Assembly (NCBI RefSeq): GCF_963676685.1
Contig: NC_092344.1
Coordinates: 91,914,749-91,978,748, forward strand
DNA length: 64,000 bases
Direction: 5' to 3'
From: Mytilus edulis
Lineage: Eukaryota > Mollusca > Bivalvia > Mytilida > Mytilidae
Of the stretch, positions 1 through 11,700 are shown one piece after another. The position numbers and the translations under genes are program-made. Each line of letters opens with the position of its first letter. Positions within the stretch are counted from its first letter, which is position 1. The notes under the pieces were generated by a model. It worked only from the letters and a program-made list of their open reading frames with translations. It was not told the origin of the DNA and made no database searches.

Positions 1-805
1 AAGCTTTAAAACACAGCTTGTTCGAGATTCATCTTGCCTTAAAATAGTACGATTGCATGTGAAGTAAGCAGTTTGCATGCTATTTCAAGTTATGAAACTA
101 AGTTTGTGTGTAAGCTTGGACATAACATATTGACTGGTTAGTATGCTATTCGATGGTGTAAGGTAGTTTATTTGTGAGATATAAAATACTTTAAATTAAC
201 GACTGATATCAACCTAAATAATAGAAGAACGTGTTATCTAACTAAAATACATGACAAGTTCACGAAGGAATTTAGTAGTTGAAAATTTCCTTGTTTGTCG
301 TAAAATAATATTTAAAATAAATGACATTGAAAGTTATCATTATTGATTAAGTTTTGTCTGCGCATGTGTTGTTACATCACTGCTATCATTCTATTCGGTC
401 ACTCTGCAATTCTTTTAACATTTTTGTTATTTCCATCGAAGGACTAAATGGAAAACTGCATGTTTTACAGTTAGATTTCTTATTAATCAGGACTGTTTTA
501 ATTTATTAAACACATCATTTGCACTCTGTCGAATAGTTGTCTTATTGTGAAACATACCACATCAACTTAGATTATATAATAAACATCCATGAACGGTTCA
601 GAGTACTTCAAGTATTAAAATAGTTTAAATAAGCAAATTTTCAGATGCTTTGATAGTTAAGTCTTAAGTGATGTAATAACTTTATTTAAGTTTAAAAAAG
701 GAATATAAAAAATAAGGGCAACAGTAGTATACCGCTGTTCGAAAAAGTGTTAAAAAACTTTAATGATTGGGTATTTTTTTTCAGCAATTCAATTTTAGGT
801 TTTAA
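1..805. other. upstream region of CAP gene 1, no gene seen
   Basis: AT-rich DNA with no convincing coding exon on either strand. A pyrimidine-rich run ending in AG at about 775-784 looks like a 3' splice site just before the first coding exon of CAP gene 1. A noncoding first exon therefore probably lies somewhere upstream, but I could not place it. A short repeat piece at about 713-750 (with the word aacagtagtatacc) also occurs near 10090, 11625, 15830 and 43465. Confidence 0.5.
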
Positions 806-3800
806 ATGCTACGATTACCCGTTCTGATATTGGCTGTTGGAATTGCATCATGCAATTTGATGGACAATGAAACATATAAACAGTTGGTATTAGATGAACA
901 CTCTAAATACAGGAAGATACAGGGTGCTTCAAACATGAACAAACTGGTAAGTTTTAGGTTGATTTCATCGTATATGATACTCTTTAGAAGTTAATCTCAT
1001 AACATTCTGACCATTGAAATTATATAATTGCATGAATCTGATTTTAAGCCTGTTATCTATGATGAATTTAGGGTGCTGTTATAAGGAGTAATTTTTATAA
1101 ATTCCTGTTACTAAACTTTGAATTGTTTGAAAAATTAAGGATTTTCTTTTCCCAGGATAATATTATCTTAGCCGGATTTGGCACATGTTTTTGGAATTTT
1201 TGGTCCTCAATGGTCTTCAACTTAGTTCTTTTTGGCTTTACAACTATTTTGATCACTGATGAGTCTTATGTAGACAACACTCGCATCTGTCATATTAAAT
1301 TTTTATCCTGGTGCCTTTGATAACCTTTTCCACCTACAACTACGTTTTAACATTGTTTCCTTTATTTTCAATCTGAAAACTACGTCAAACTGAAATGCCA
1401 AGTCGAAGTAAATGCAATTTTAATCACGTTCAAAATAAATCTGTTTGAAAGTAACTAAACCCTTGATATACCATTACAAACTAAAGTAGTCAGTCCATAT
1501 AATGACCTTTTATGACATATATGATAAAGGAATGGGATGATCAACTACAGAATGAAGCTCATAACTGGACAAAAGCCTGTATATGGGGACACGAAGGCGG
1601 AGGTCGCGGTGAAAACAAAGGACTTTTCATAGGAGACAATTATAAAGAAGGGATTTCCGATATGTTGAAATCATGGTATGACGAGATCAAAGAATACAAC
1701 TACACTGGGAAATCCTGTTTGCCTTCTAGTTGTCATTATACTCAAGTATGTAGAGCATTCAAAATTTCAGAAAATAATATATACGCTTTGTTTTATTAGA
1801 TCTAAAATCTCAATTGTTTTGTAATCGGGTATCAAAATGACAAAATTCACATACAATAAAAATTCGTATATAAAAAAAGAGAGGTGTCACATATCTACAT
1901 AAAAAGTTTTGTTGAAGGGGCTAAACAACAAGTGGGATTAATTTTCATTTAGTGTGAATCTGGGTAATTTAAGCAGGTAAACTATCCACGCCGTGTTCTT
2001 CCTGGAACAAGATTCATAGTGTGTACACGGTACTAGATATAGAAATTAAGTAAACCATTCCCACCGAATTTTATACTAGTAATTTCCCTAAATCTTAGAT
2101 TTTTAAACAACATATATATTATTTTATTTTATGCCAATATTCCTAAAAAGAAAGACAAAAGAAACCAAATGGCGTTCAAACTCGAAGAAGCACCGACTAC
2201 ACCATTTCAATAAATAAGAAAAAGAAAACGAACGAAAGACAATTCACAAAACACAACATAGAAATGTAAAATATATAAAAATTAAAGCATTTTCTTATAT
2301 TATCATTTTTACATTTGTAACAATTTGTAACTTTGTCAGTTAACTGTATGAACTATTATTTAATTCAATTTTATAAGATAATGAGAAATTCATTTGAAGC
2401 GTGACTTTTTGGGTCCTCAATGCTCTTCAACTTTGTATTTATTTGGCTTTTTAACTATTTTGATCTGAGCGTCACTGATGAGTCTTATGTAGACGAAACG
2501 CGCGTCTGGCGTATAAAATTATAATCCTGGTACTTTTGATAACTATTTAGGTATTTCCTATTCTTAACGACATATATATATATATATATATGAAGTAAAA
2601 CTATACAAGCTTCGAAAAGAACTATGTGAAGCTTCGAAAAGAACTATGTGAAGCTTCGAAATTACCAATCTCAAATAGGAATGTCCTTTTGAGATGGATA
2701 TAAAACCGCTTTATATTACATATTATTGCGGTAAGTAGTCCAATAATAGTATCAGTTGAAAAACGTTCAACAGATTTGCCCATAAATCTTTACGCATAAA
2801 CAGACACTTATTTTCCACATATTTTCTTAATCAATTCTGAATGTTTCAGATGGTTTGGGCCAAAACAAGAAAGATAGGATGTTCTTTGAACAAATGTAAC
2901 TTCGGGATGTTCCTATGCTGTTTCTACGACCCCATGTATGTCAGAGTAATCGATGTTTAAAAAATTAGCTTTGCATGAATACAAGATGATAAATATGTGG
3001 TTCTTGGCAATATGACAGCTACTGATGTACATCACGACATATGAAATACAAACTATAACAACTATAGGATGACAAGACCTCCAACGATAAACTATGTCCA
3101 TGCTATATGCACAAATTGCGAAATCGCACCAAATGTAAACAAGTCCTAAACGAACTGCCAGATCACTGTTATAACTTCATGTAAGATCAAAATATATCAA
3201 GGGTCAAAAACAAAGTCTAGTTACGAAGATAGAAGTAGAACGGTAGAGGTTAGAACAACTAAATTAGTTTGCGTTTTTCTTTGTTTAGCTCTTACTAGCC
3301 GGTGTCGATGCAATTTGTTTAATTATAGTTCTGCATATATTATTTTTTTTTATTTTATTGAGTACCTGATAGCAATTTCGTTGCAGGGGCAATAATCTGT
3401 CTGAGTACCCATACCTGAAAGGTACTCCATGTTCTAAATGTCTGGTGAATGAAGGTTGTGATAACGGACTATGTACAGCTAGTACAGGTAATGTAATGCA
3501 CGAAACGTTTATTACTGAAACAGCTAAATTTCTTGCTATAAAAAATAGTAAAAACGGTTATCTGAAAGTCAAGTGATATTAAAAATTGTAGTTTCCTAGA
3601 ATATATCATAGTGTTCGACAGATGCTAAATAATAGAATTTTGATGTAAATTTTATCAATTGATGATTACTTAAAAACGACATCCGAAAACATCCATTGTG
3701 TCATTGACTTTATATCATGTCATTTTTCATAGACAGTTCAGATTCAGTAAATGAGCGGGTACATTTATATGTGAAAACTTTATTACTTTGAACCATCATA

Positions 3801-4379
3801 AGTACTGCTTGATTTACTGGTTTTTATATAACTTTAACGCATAATCAGGACTGAAACAAAAAAAAACATAAATAAAAAATGTTTGTTACTGTAGAGAGGA
3901 TGACTGAGATGAAGTGTGGGATTATTAACACAGGAGTTTTTCCTTTCAACCTGCAACTTATAGGGACTCTCAATGAGTTGTCGCAATGTCCGTTATTAAT
4001 CCTAATCGAACGTGTCTGTGTATTTATTCATAAGGCGCTGCCAAACAAACACCAACGTTTTGCATTGGTTTTCAATCGAATTGAAGTACTCCAGCAGATG
4101 TATCAGGTTTATATTTTTTTCAATCTCTTATTTCTATTGTTTCGTATGTTTATCCAAACCTTTTTATGTATTTTTTTAAAAATTTTATATATATATATAT
4201 ATATATATATTCATCTTTCATCGACAGGTTTTCATGTAGCAGAATCATGTAAAGATGAACTTGAAACAGAGTTGTGTGCTAAATATCAAAGTTATTGTAA
4301 GAAATCAGAAGAGTTTATGGTAGACAATTGCAAAAAAACATGCAATTTTTGTAAAATGGATAGATTTGGACAAAAATAA
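806..4379 (+). CDS. CAP gene 1: secreted CRISP-like protein with one C-terminal ShK domain (5 coding exons)
   Basis: Coding exons 806-946, 1530-1745, 2850-2935, 3387-3487 and 4228-4379 have GT/AG borders and phases 0, 0, 2 and 1 that join into one 231-residue frame. Residues 1 to about 16 are a hydrophobic signal peptide. Residues 20-148 form a CAP (SCP/TAPS) domain; the CAP tetrad positions are present as His68, Glu75, Glu99 and His116, the last in the CHYTQ signature. Exon 4 encodes the CRISP-type cysteine hinge (PCSKC...GLC). Exon 5 encodes a six-cysteine ShK-type domain (last about 45 residues). The protein is presumably secreted; CAP proteins act in defence, sterol binding or venom, and which applies here cannot be told. 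I see no Lys-Tyr channel-blocking dyad in the ShK part. The segment from exon 3 is about 10 residues shorter than in genes 2 and 3. Gene 2 converges on it, with 226 bp between stop codons. Confidence 0.88.
1135..1330 (+). repeat. decayed hammerhead-retrozyme monomer in intron 1 of CAP gene 1
   Basis: The CTGATGA core and stem II are recognisable at 1256-1274, but the conserved GAAA is lost (AACAC follows stem II). The ribozyme is predicted inactive. The flanking text (ggtcctcaatg, cctggtgcctttgataac) matches the other copies. Confidence 0.75.
2405..2550 (+). repeat. hammerhead-retrozyme monomer in intron 2 of CAP gene 1
   Basis: Partial retrozyme unit carrying an intact 44-nt hammerhead at 2469-2512. 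It starts with ggtcctcaatgctcttcaac and ends with cctggtacttttgataac, the same order as in the other copies. Confidence 0.8.
2469..2512 (+). ncRNA. intact type I hammerhead ribozyme
   Basis: Stem I is GCGUCA pairing with UGGCGU (6 bp, two G-U wobbles). The core CUGAUGA is followed by stem II GUCU/AGAC with a 5-nt loop, then GAAA. Stem III, ACGC/GCGU, has no loop, and the cleavage triplet is GUC. All core positions of the hammerhead fold are present. The loop-less, self-complementary stem III (ACGCGCGU) suggests activity as a dimer, as described for animal retrozymes and Penelope-like elements. The 44 nt equal the two copies at 55 kb. It lies in an intron of CAP gene 1, on the sense strand. 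Confidence 0.85.
2570..2590. repeat. (TA)n microsatellite
   Basis: About ten TA dinucleotides in a row in intron 2 of CAP gene 1. Confidence 0.9.
2608..2660. repeat. 22-bp tandem repeat, about 2.3 copies
   Basis: The unit aagcttcgaaaagaactatg (plus tg) starts at 2608, 2630 and 2652 (the last partial) in intron 2 of CAP gene 1, just after the TA microsatellite. Confidence 0.85.
4180..4211. repeat. (TA)n microsatellite beside a splice acceptor
   Basis: A TA run ends about 16 bp before the 3' splice site (cgacag, ending 4227) of the ShK exon of CAP gene 1. Its length could affect acceptor use. Confidence 0.8.
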
Positions 4380-4605
4380 TGAACACAGGTGAACATATGA
4401 TAAAATTTCAGTAAACAATCGTATTTTTTGTTTATCTCTTACAAATCCCTAAGGTAGTATCTAGTTGATTATACGTTAGACAATATCAAAGGGTCATAAA
4501 AACAATTTCAGAAGTCTAACGATTGCAATGCTTTATTCAACTATATTTGGTAGTCATCAGCTACACAGTCTTCGTATAAATATCAAACAATTTGTTGTTC
4601 CTTTT

Positions 4606-7600
4606 CTAACAATGTCCACACGTCTTTCTACAATTTTTCTTCATGTAAGCTGCATTGTCCACACAGGAGAATTTCCATCCAGCGCATTTCGCATCTCCAG
4701 CTTTATCCTCACATGCTGGTCCTGAAAGAAAGTTGCGTAAGCCATAATATACTTGAACAATTGTAACTATACATATGGATGTCGAATTGCTCTCATTCAA
4801 GATTAGAATTATAATTTAGTTTGCTCTGTAGCCTTTTAAATGTATTGAATCATCTACATTAGATTAAAGGTACGTGTAGGTACTTACAAACCAATTTTAT
4901 TCATACCCTATCCAAGAGTTTCCTTTTATGCTTTTATACTATCTATATTTGCCTTAATACCGTTCAATAAATTAAGAACTGGGTTTAAATTATTTACTTT
5001 AATCATTCATCATGAAGGTAAAGAAGTGCTTCGGGGGTATGAGATTAATAAAAGGTTGATTTGCTTTTTTATCTTTATTAAAGATTTAACCATTACTAAC
5101 ATGTAAAGAGTTCTAGTCAACGATATTAGTCGTAAAAAATTAAACAATATAACAACTTAAAAATGCAATTTGATGCAAATAAACTCATCATAGATACCAG
5201 GATTGAAATGGGTTTGTACCAGACGCGCATTTCGTCTACAAAAGACTCATCATCAACGTTCAAATCAAAAAGTTAAAAGGCCAAACAAAGTACGAAGTTG
5301 AAGAGCATTGAGAACTAAACATTCATAAAAGTTTTGCCAAATACTGCTAGGTAAACTTATCTAATCCTGGGGTAGAAAAGCCTGAATATTTAAAAAATAA
5401 AAGTTTTGTAAACAGTAAACACATGCAAACCATCATGCTTGGAAAATTAGAAAAAATGTTTACACCAAAACAAAAATGCTACTGTTTTTACCTGCTTTTT
5501 TTTATTAAACAACAAAGTTGCTGGTCCTTGTTTTGAATGTCCCTATGCACTACCCTTATTTTCGTTAGAACACATTTTGCAACACTATAATAGATTAAGA
5601 ACAAAAGAAGATGGTATCATAGAAAAAAGTACTAATTCAGTTCTTACCTGCTGTCTGAATATCGTCATCTGAAAAAAAAGTAACAAATATTTCAGGATTT
5701 AGACCTTAAGGCATGTTTTCTAGAGATGAGATATTTGCATTTTTGTAAATATTTATAAATGATTAACAGATATAGGAAGATGTGGTATGAGTGCCAATGA
5801 GACAACTCTCCATCCAAATAACAATTTGTAAAAGTAAACCATTATAGGTCAAGGTACGGCCTTAAACACGGAGCCTTGGCTCACACCGAACAGCAAGCTA
5901 TAAAGGGCCCCAGAAATTAGAAATGTAAAACCATTCAAACGGGAAAACCAACGGTCTAATCTATATAAAAACGAGAAACGAGGATGAAAGTCAAGGATCA
6001 AATTAATTTTAGACAGACATAGCAGTTAATAAGTTATGATATGTTAACATATTGTTGAGACACTGTTACATGTGTCTGATTTGTCTACGCTTCACGCTAC
6101 TATTCCAAACGCTCAGTTCAGAGATCGATGACCTGTATGTGGTATCATTGAAGTAAAATATATAGGCAGCTTTAAAGGAGACAGAAAGAATAGAAAAAAA
6201 CTACCTGGAAATGTTCTTTAATTTCTTATATACTGATGATGTCTTGTCACTCAATAACCCACTTTTTTTATTTGCATCTGATATATCATTATTAAATTGG
6301 TAGGTCTGCTTCTTAATCTTTAGTTCTCGATAATGGCGTTTACATAACTTGATTGATATGTTACGCTTATTTTTGGTGAATGATCCAACATACAGACTTA
6401 ATTCGAACGGGTGCGCTCCTTTCACACAAACTTCCCAAACAGAGTTATGATAAAGAATTTGACGCAAGGTAGGATGTATGGTCACCATCTCGAATTGGTT
6501 GAGTGCGTTGATATGTCTGAGTCTAGACTCATTAGCGACAATCTTTTTTATAATTGTTGATCTGAACAGAACGAAACATCGTGTTATTATCATATTTGTT
6601 ATTGTACGAATTGTGTTCTATTCTAAAATTAAATAAAATTGCAATGATAAATATTTCGGCACGTACATTTATCATATACAGTGTATAGGCATAATATATT
6701 AATAACATAATGCTATATATGTATAATACGCATATTAAATGAAATGAGTACCTTCGCAGAAATGGCAAGACTTTCTACATGTCTTCTCCATCCATTTTTG
6801 GTTTTTGTTGCATTCTTTAATTGATTCCCAGTATTCACACTTATCATCTTTGTCTTCACATATCTTCCTACCTTTCCCTGTCAAAAATAGAGTAAAATAT
6901 AAAATAGAATCGCGATATTATTATATTGTTGTTACCATAGTTACCATATTTGTCCGATACGTAAATAGCAGAACCATAAAAAGTCCCGAAAGATACCATT
7001 TCCTAATCTAGTTTTAAGGCTGTTATTGTTTAATAGAGTAAAAGCAGTAATCTTTAAAATATTGATAATACAAGTATATGATATGTTTACACCATATCTC
7101 TCTTTCAGAATACCGAACGAGTAATTTCCGTTTTACATTCAAAATATATAACCAACCCACATGAGTATTCAGTGTCATTGACACCCCACCGCACCTAACC
7201 CCAGGAAAAGAAGCATCCATATTTCAAATATGTTATTGCACAAAAAATTTTTTTTTTTAAACAGAAAATTTCAATATTTTTATTTGGTTTCTTAGGGGAG
7301 GGTTTGACGCCCGCTAACATGTTTAACCGCGCCACATTCTGTATGTGCCTGTCCCAAGTCAGAAGCCTGTATTTCAGTGTTGTCTTTTGTTGCTGTATAT
7401 CATATTTTTTTCTCCATTATTTTGTTCATAAATCAGGCCGTTATTTTTCTTTTTTGAAGTGTTTCACAGTTGTCATGTTGGGACCTTTTATAGTTGACTA
7501 GTCGGAATGTGTTTTCCTGATTGTTGAAGGCCGTACGGTGACCTATAGTTGTTAATTTCTGTGTCATTTGGTCTCTTGTGGAGAGTTTTCTCATTGGCAA

Positions 7601-10600
7601 TCATACCACCTCGTCTTATTTCGACACTTAATATTATTAGAAATAGGTAGTCTCGATGTTGACTATATTTATAAACGCTTAGATATGACATGAAGTTCAC
7701 AAACGTGTCTAGTTTAACCTATGCCAATTGATGAATTTGCGCTATGATTTCTTGAGCACGGATTTGTAAAGTATTCACTATACACATCGTTTTCTTACTA
7801 TACAAATCATTGGTTTACTACTACTTTTTCAAAATTTCTGTTATTCAAAATTATTTTATTTCAATCCGGTAAACTTCAGGAATTCGACTCAAACTGGATA
7901 TTATGACAGAAACTAGAAATGTATTCAATCATAGACGAAACATACAATCAAGCGTACTAATAGTGTTTCCAAACGGTTTTTTTTGTGATTTTGAAACAAG
8001 TTCATACCTGTGCAAAGACCATCGTCACATGTCTGGCCTTCAAGACATTTCGAGCATGCTTCTCCTTTTAAGTATGGATACTCAGACATATCATTACCCC
8101 TAGAACACAAATCAAATCATATGTTTCTATCGCTTACATACACAAAGACACTAATTGTCCTTAATTTCTTGTTTTTTAATATGAATGTTATCTTTGAAAA
8201 TTCTGTTTGATCAGTTTCTAGATTAATATAAAGACTTTTCAAGAAACATTGAAACAAATTTATAAAAAGAAAACATATTTATTAAGTTGTACAGGAAATT
8301 TTTAAAGAATTTGAAAGGTCAACAAATCCTCTGGTTTGCTTTGTGGAAAAATAACTATGAAGATCATTTTCAAGTAAGAAATATGAAACAAAATCTAATC
8401 AGCATAAAACAAAAACTGGGCAGATAGAATACCATTGACTCTAGACGAATGGTTGAAATTTCTGTGCAATTCTTTTATGCTCTATATTAATTGGTTATCT
8501 CGTCAAAGGAAGATATTGATAAAAATTAAACACCAACCCCCTTGAACACATTAGCGATCAAGTGCTAGCTTTGTTTTTTGGCTAGTTAAGCATTTACAGG
8601 TAAAGATAAAAATGAAGAAACGCAATTGCATACCATTTAAAAAAAAAATAAGTTTAATCAACTTTTCCATTTTCAAAGAAAACGTTTGGGAAGGATATAC
8701 AGAAAAGCTTATGAATAAACATGCCAAATACACAACATAAAAACTATTAAATGTAAACTTACATTGGATCGTAGAAACAAGCCAAATACAATGCATTCTT
8801 TATCATACGTCCAGAAAATGATAAATAATCACATTTATTGATAGCGCATCCAACTTTCCTTGTTTCGGCCCAGACTACCTAAGGATAAGATACGTTTCAT
8901 TAGAACAAATATTCTGTATTAAAATCTAAATAGATTGTTTTTATAAAGAGAGCATAGCAGATATACAGATCCTAGAAAAATCACCTTGTGAGATTGATGT
9001 ACCTTTTATATCGACACTAGTATACATCTTCTTTTTTATATTGCAAAAAATCACATCACTAACGGTCAGATGAATATGACAAGTCAGGAATATGACAATT
9101 GTTGTCCATTCGTTTGATGTGTTTTGTCATTTGATTTTGCAATGTGATTAGGGACTTTCCAATTGAATTTTCCTGGGAGTTCAGTGTTTTTGCGATTTTA
9201 CTTTTCATGATATATTTCTACTCATGTTGTACAAAAATCCATTGAGAGGTTTAGCTAGCTATAAAACCAAGTTCAAGAAAATGCCCGTACCAAGTCAGGA
9301 ATATGACAGTTGTTATTCATTCATTTAATGTGTTTTATCTTTTGATTTTGCCATTTGATTCGGGATTTTGAATTTTCCTCGGAGTTTTTTGTGATTTTAC
9401 TCTTTTGTTTTCATAGTTTTATTACAGTCTCTTTTTATAATAAACATATTTTCTATCGAAGTTATTTTCAATTTTGAACTGTTCATCGCGTATGGAGTTT
9501 GATAAATAAACTTAGAGACAGTGTTATACATTACATTATACAATTGTAAAAACTGAATAGAATCTACAGTATTCAAACAGAAACCGCTTGTATTTACGAC
9601 ATCCTCGTTAGTTTGGTTCTCAATGCTCTCCATCTTTGTCTTTTTTTTTGGGGGGGGGGGGGGTTTCGAACGTTTTTCATCAGAGCGTCACTGGTTAGTC
9701 TTCTGTGGACGAAACGCGCGTCTGGCGTATTAAATTTTAAACCTGGCACCTTTTGTTAGATATTATTATTGTGTTTCTCTGTCTTATATGTTCTCCCATT
9801 TATTTATATTATAGTCCTATCATGTAATATTGTCATTTTAATGTTATATTTAACATTACCATAAAAGCGGGAGGTTTGGCATGCCACAAAACCAGGTTCA
9901 ACCCACCATATGTTTTTGTATTAAAATGTCGTGTACCATAGTTCATTTCTGTGTATGTTACACTTTAATGTTGTGTTTCTGTTGTGTCGTTGTTCTCCTC
10001 TTATCTTTGATGTGTTCCCTCAGGTTAAGTTTGTAACCCGGATCTGGTTTTTTTTCCAATCGATTTATGAATTTCAAACAGCGGTATACTACTGTTGCCT
10101 TATCTAGAAAAGGACATAACTTAAGAGTGTTACCTGCGTATAATGACAGCTAGACATGCAAGCCTTCCCTGAGTAGCTGTACGTATTAATTTCATCGTAC
10201 CACCCTTTCATTGCGTTTTTAGCCATCTTTTCGGCATCGTCTCCGGTAGCAAAAGCTAAGTTCTCACCGCGACCTTTATGCTGATGATCGAAGTTACATG
10301 ATTTTATCCAATCACCTGCTTCCTGTTCTAGCTGTTCGTCCCATACCTTGTAAGAAATTAATTATTGATTGCTTTTATAAAAAATACAATTTCATTAATA
10401 CACCAAACCATGTTTCAATGTTCTGAATTTTGTTTTGGAAAAGATGATACAAAAACAGTAGGTAATGTTTTAACAATATATGTCTTTACATTTGACATGA
10501 TTTTGAGCATTGTCATTAATTTATGTTAAATTGATGTCAATTATGAAGTTTACGGAAATTTGCAAGAAAATTGCTATAAAAAACACGAGTTGAAAAAGAT

Positions 10601-11129
10601 TATAATTTCCGAAGCAGACATTTTTGTACACTTAGCTTACTTTAAGCATCCTCGAGAATGACAATCTATTGATTTATAATTTCAAAAATAAGATGTAGTA
10701 TAATTGCCATTGAGTTAACTCTCTACATGTCAAAGAAATTAAAAACTATAGATAACCGTACGGCTTTAAACAATGAGTATAACACAAATCTCATAGTTAT
10801 CGCTATAAAAGGCTAAAAAATTACAAATGTGAAACAAATGAAACGCGAGAAACACAAAAGATATTAATATAAACATTTGTTTTTTAATCTGAATTGAGAT
10901 GCCGTTGAATTTTATTTATTTCACCAAACATGTTATAACAAGATTTGGCATTTATAAAATGTTGGATGTTGTACACTCTAAGAACTATTACCAGTTGGTT
11001 CATGTTAGAAGCTCCCTGTTTTCTTCTGTAGGCAGAATGTTCATCTAACAATAACTGTTTGTACTTCTCAGTATCTATAAGTTCACCAGCTGACATGGCA
11101 ACAAAACAGATGAACCACAACGACAACAT
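4606..11129 (-). CDS. CAP gene 2: secreted CRISP-like protein with two ShK domains (7 coding exons)
   Basis: Coding exons in transcript order are 11129-10992, 10346-10134, 8878-8763, 8099-8008, 6877-6752, 5668-5648 and 4721-4606, with phases 0, 0, 2, 1, 1 and 1. They give 273 residues. A signal peptide (about 15 residues) is followed by a CAP domain with His67, Glu74, Glu98 and His114 (CHYTQ), and the CRISP hinge in exon 4. A first six-cysteine ShK domain is in exon 5 (about residues 192-227). A 21-nt microexon encodes an acidic spacer (DDDIQTA). A second six-cysteine ShK domain is in exon 7 (about 238-273), ending at its last cysteine. An acceptor-like site at 11141-11142, 11 bp before the ATG, indicates an intron in the 5' UTR leading to the duplicated first exons at 13.4-13.9 kb. 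The protein is presumably secreted; target unknown. Confidence 0.88.
5190..5425 (-). repeat. decayed hammerhead-retrozyme unit in CAP gene 2
   Basis: Minus-strand copy between exons 6 and 7. The core reads ATGATGA instead of CTGATGA and stem III is altered, so it is predicted inactive. The flanks (gaagagcattgag, cctggggtagaaaa) match the intact retrozyme at 55 kb. Confidence 0.75.
5771..5990 (-). repeat. interspersed repeat family R2, copy 1
   Basis: Contains gagtgccaatgagacaactc and a block with cggccttaaacacggagcc. Related copies lie at about 7285, 10685, 17720, 36405 and 56020. I take it as the 3' part of a bivalve retroelement; no ORF survives. Confidence 0.6.
6205..6561 (-). other. open frame with splice-like borders in CAP gene 2 intron 5
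   Basis: A 357-nt minus-strand open frame (119 codons) is bounded by a good acceptor (gttctgttcag) and a donor (ccag|gtag). Its internal phase is 2 to 2, whereas the surrounding CAP gene 2 junction is phase 1, where inclusion would meet a stop within five codons. The encoded sequence (basic, with WEVCVKGAHPFEL) matches no family I recognise. It could be an exon of another transcript, a poison exon, or chance. Confidence 0.3.
7280..7625 (+). repeat. interspersed repeat family R2, long copy
   Basis: Runs from gcccgctaacatgtttaacc through cctgtcccaagtcagaagcc and ggccgtacggtgacctatag to the region with ctcattggcaatcataccac. It is the longest R2 copy here and lies inside intron 4 of CAP gene 2. 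Confidence 0.65.
9055..9425 (+). repeat. interspersed repeat family R4, two tandem pieces
   Basis: Two partial copies of a unit with gtcaggaatatgacagttg and gattttgccatttgatt lie in tandem (about 9080-9215 and 9240-9420). Other copies: about 18430-18530 (-), 22360-22440 (-) and 24925-25080 (+). Confidence 0.6.
9615..9765 (+). repeat. decayed hammerhead-retrozyme monomer with a poly-G tract
   Basis: The core is changed to CTGGTTA at about 9691; GAAAC and the GTC cleavage triplet remain. A run of about 13 G at 9650-9663 interrupts the unit, a plausible slippage product. Predicted inactive. Confidence 0.75.
9870..10115 (+). repeat. interspersed repeat family R3
   Basis: Contains tgttgtgtcgttgttctcc and gtaacccggatctgg, and ends with cagcggtatactactgttgc. 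Related pieces lie at 11612-11800 (-), 36690-36870 (+), 15828, 43450 and 713. Confidence 0.6.
10685..10840 (-). repeat. interspersed repeat family R2, decayed copy
   Basis: Diverged copy with ttgccattgagttaactctc and ataaccgtacggctttaaac, in intron 1 of CAP gene 2. Confidence 0.55.
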
Positions 11130-11140
11130 TCTGTAACTGT
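11130..11140 (-). other. 5' UTR portion of CAP gene 2 coding exon 1
   Basis: The sequence acagttacaga sits between a clear acceptor (ttccttattacag) and the ATG on the minus strand. The rest of the 5' UTR must come from an upstream exon. Confidence 0.55.
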
Positions 11141-11611
11141 CTGTAATAAGGAAAAAGATAGAAAGAAATCAATACAAAATTAGAAGTTAATGTTAACACA
11201 TTAAAAAAAATAACCTCTAAACTGATGTTTACGTTGTGATAAATAATATTTATGAAAAATAGATTTTTTTAAGAAATTGTTCTTTTCTGTACCAATGTGC
11301 TAGTAATCTTTTTTTGGGGTCACAACTTTTTTCACTTGCCCAATTAAACTGATGAAAAAAGGAATGAGATGTACATGTTGCCTTAAATACAGACATGACA
11401 TTTTAACTCAGAACTAAATTCTTTTGACTTTTGATGAAGTTAATACACTGATTTATTAACGCTAGTTTATAGCTCTGTTATATTGACAAAATGGGATGAG
11501 CAAAAAATCTAATCCTGCGTACAAAGTAAAAAATATTCAGAGGATGCAACTTATTTGTATGTCGAGGATTAATAGCATTTTTTAAATTTAACAAAAACAA
11601 ATTGTATGTGC

Positions 11612-11700
11612 TAGATAAAGGCAACAGTAGTACACCACTGTTCAAAAGTCATAAATCGATTGAGAGAAAACCAATCCAGGTTATTTACTTAAACCGAAGG
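11612..11700 (-). repeat. interspersed repeat family R3, reverse copy
   Basis: Has aaggcaacagtagtacacc and catttaaatc-like text related to the 10 kb copy (gtcataaatcgattgagag). It leads directly into the minisatellite, which seems to have grown out of this element. Confidence 0.55.

Noticed and set aside
3879-4379. 166-codon ORF ending in the ShK domain as a stand-alone gene
   Set aside because: The part before 4228 is intron with a TA microsatellite; the acceptor at 4227 and phase 1 join it to CAP gene 1.
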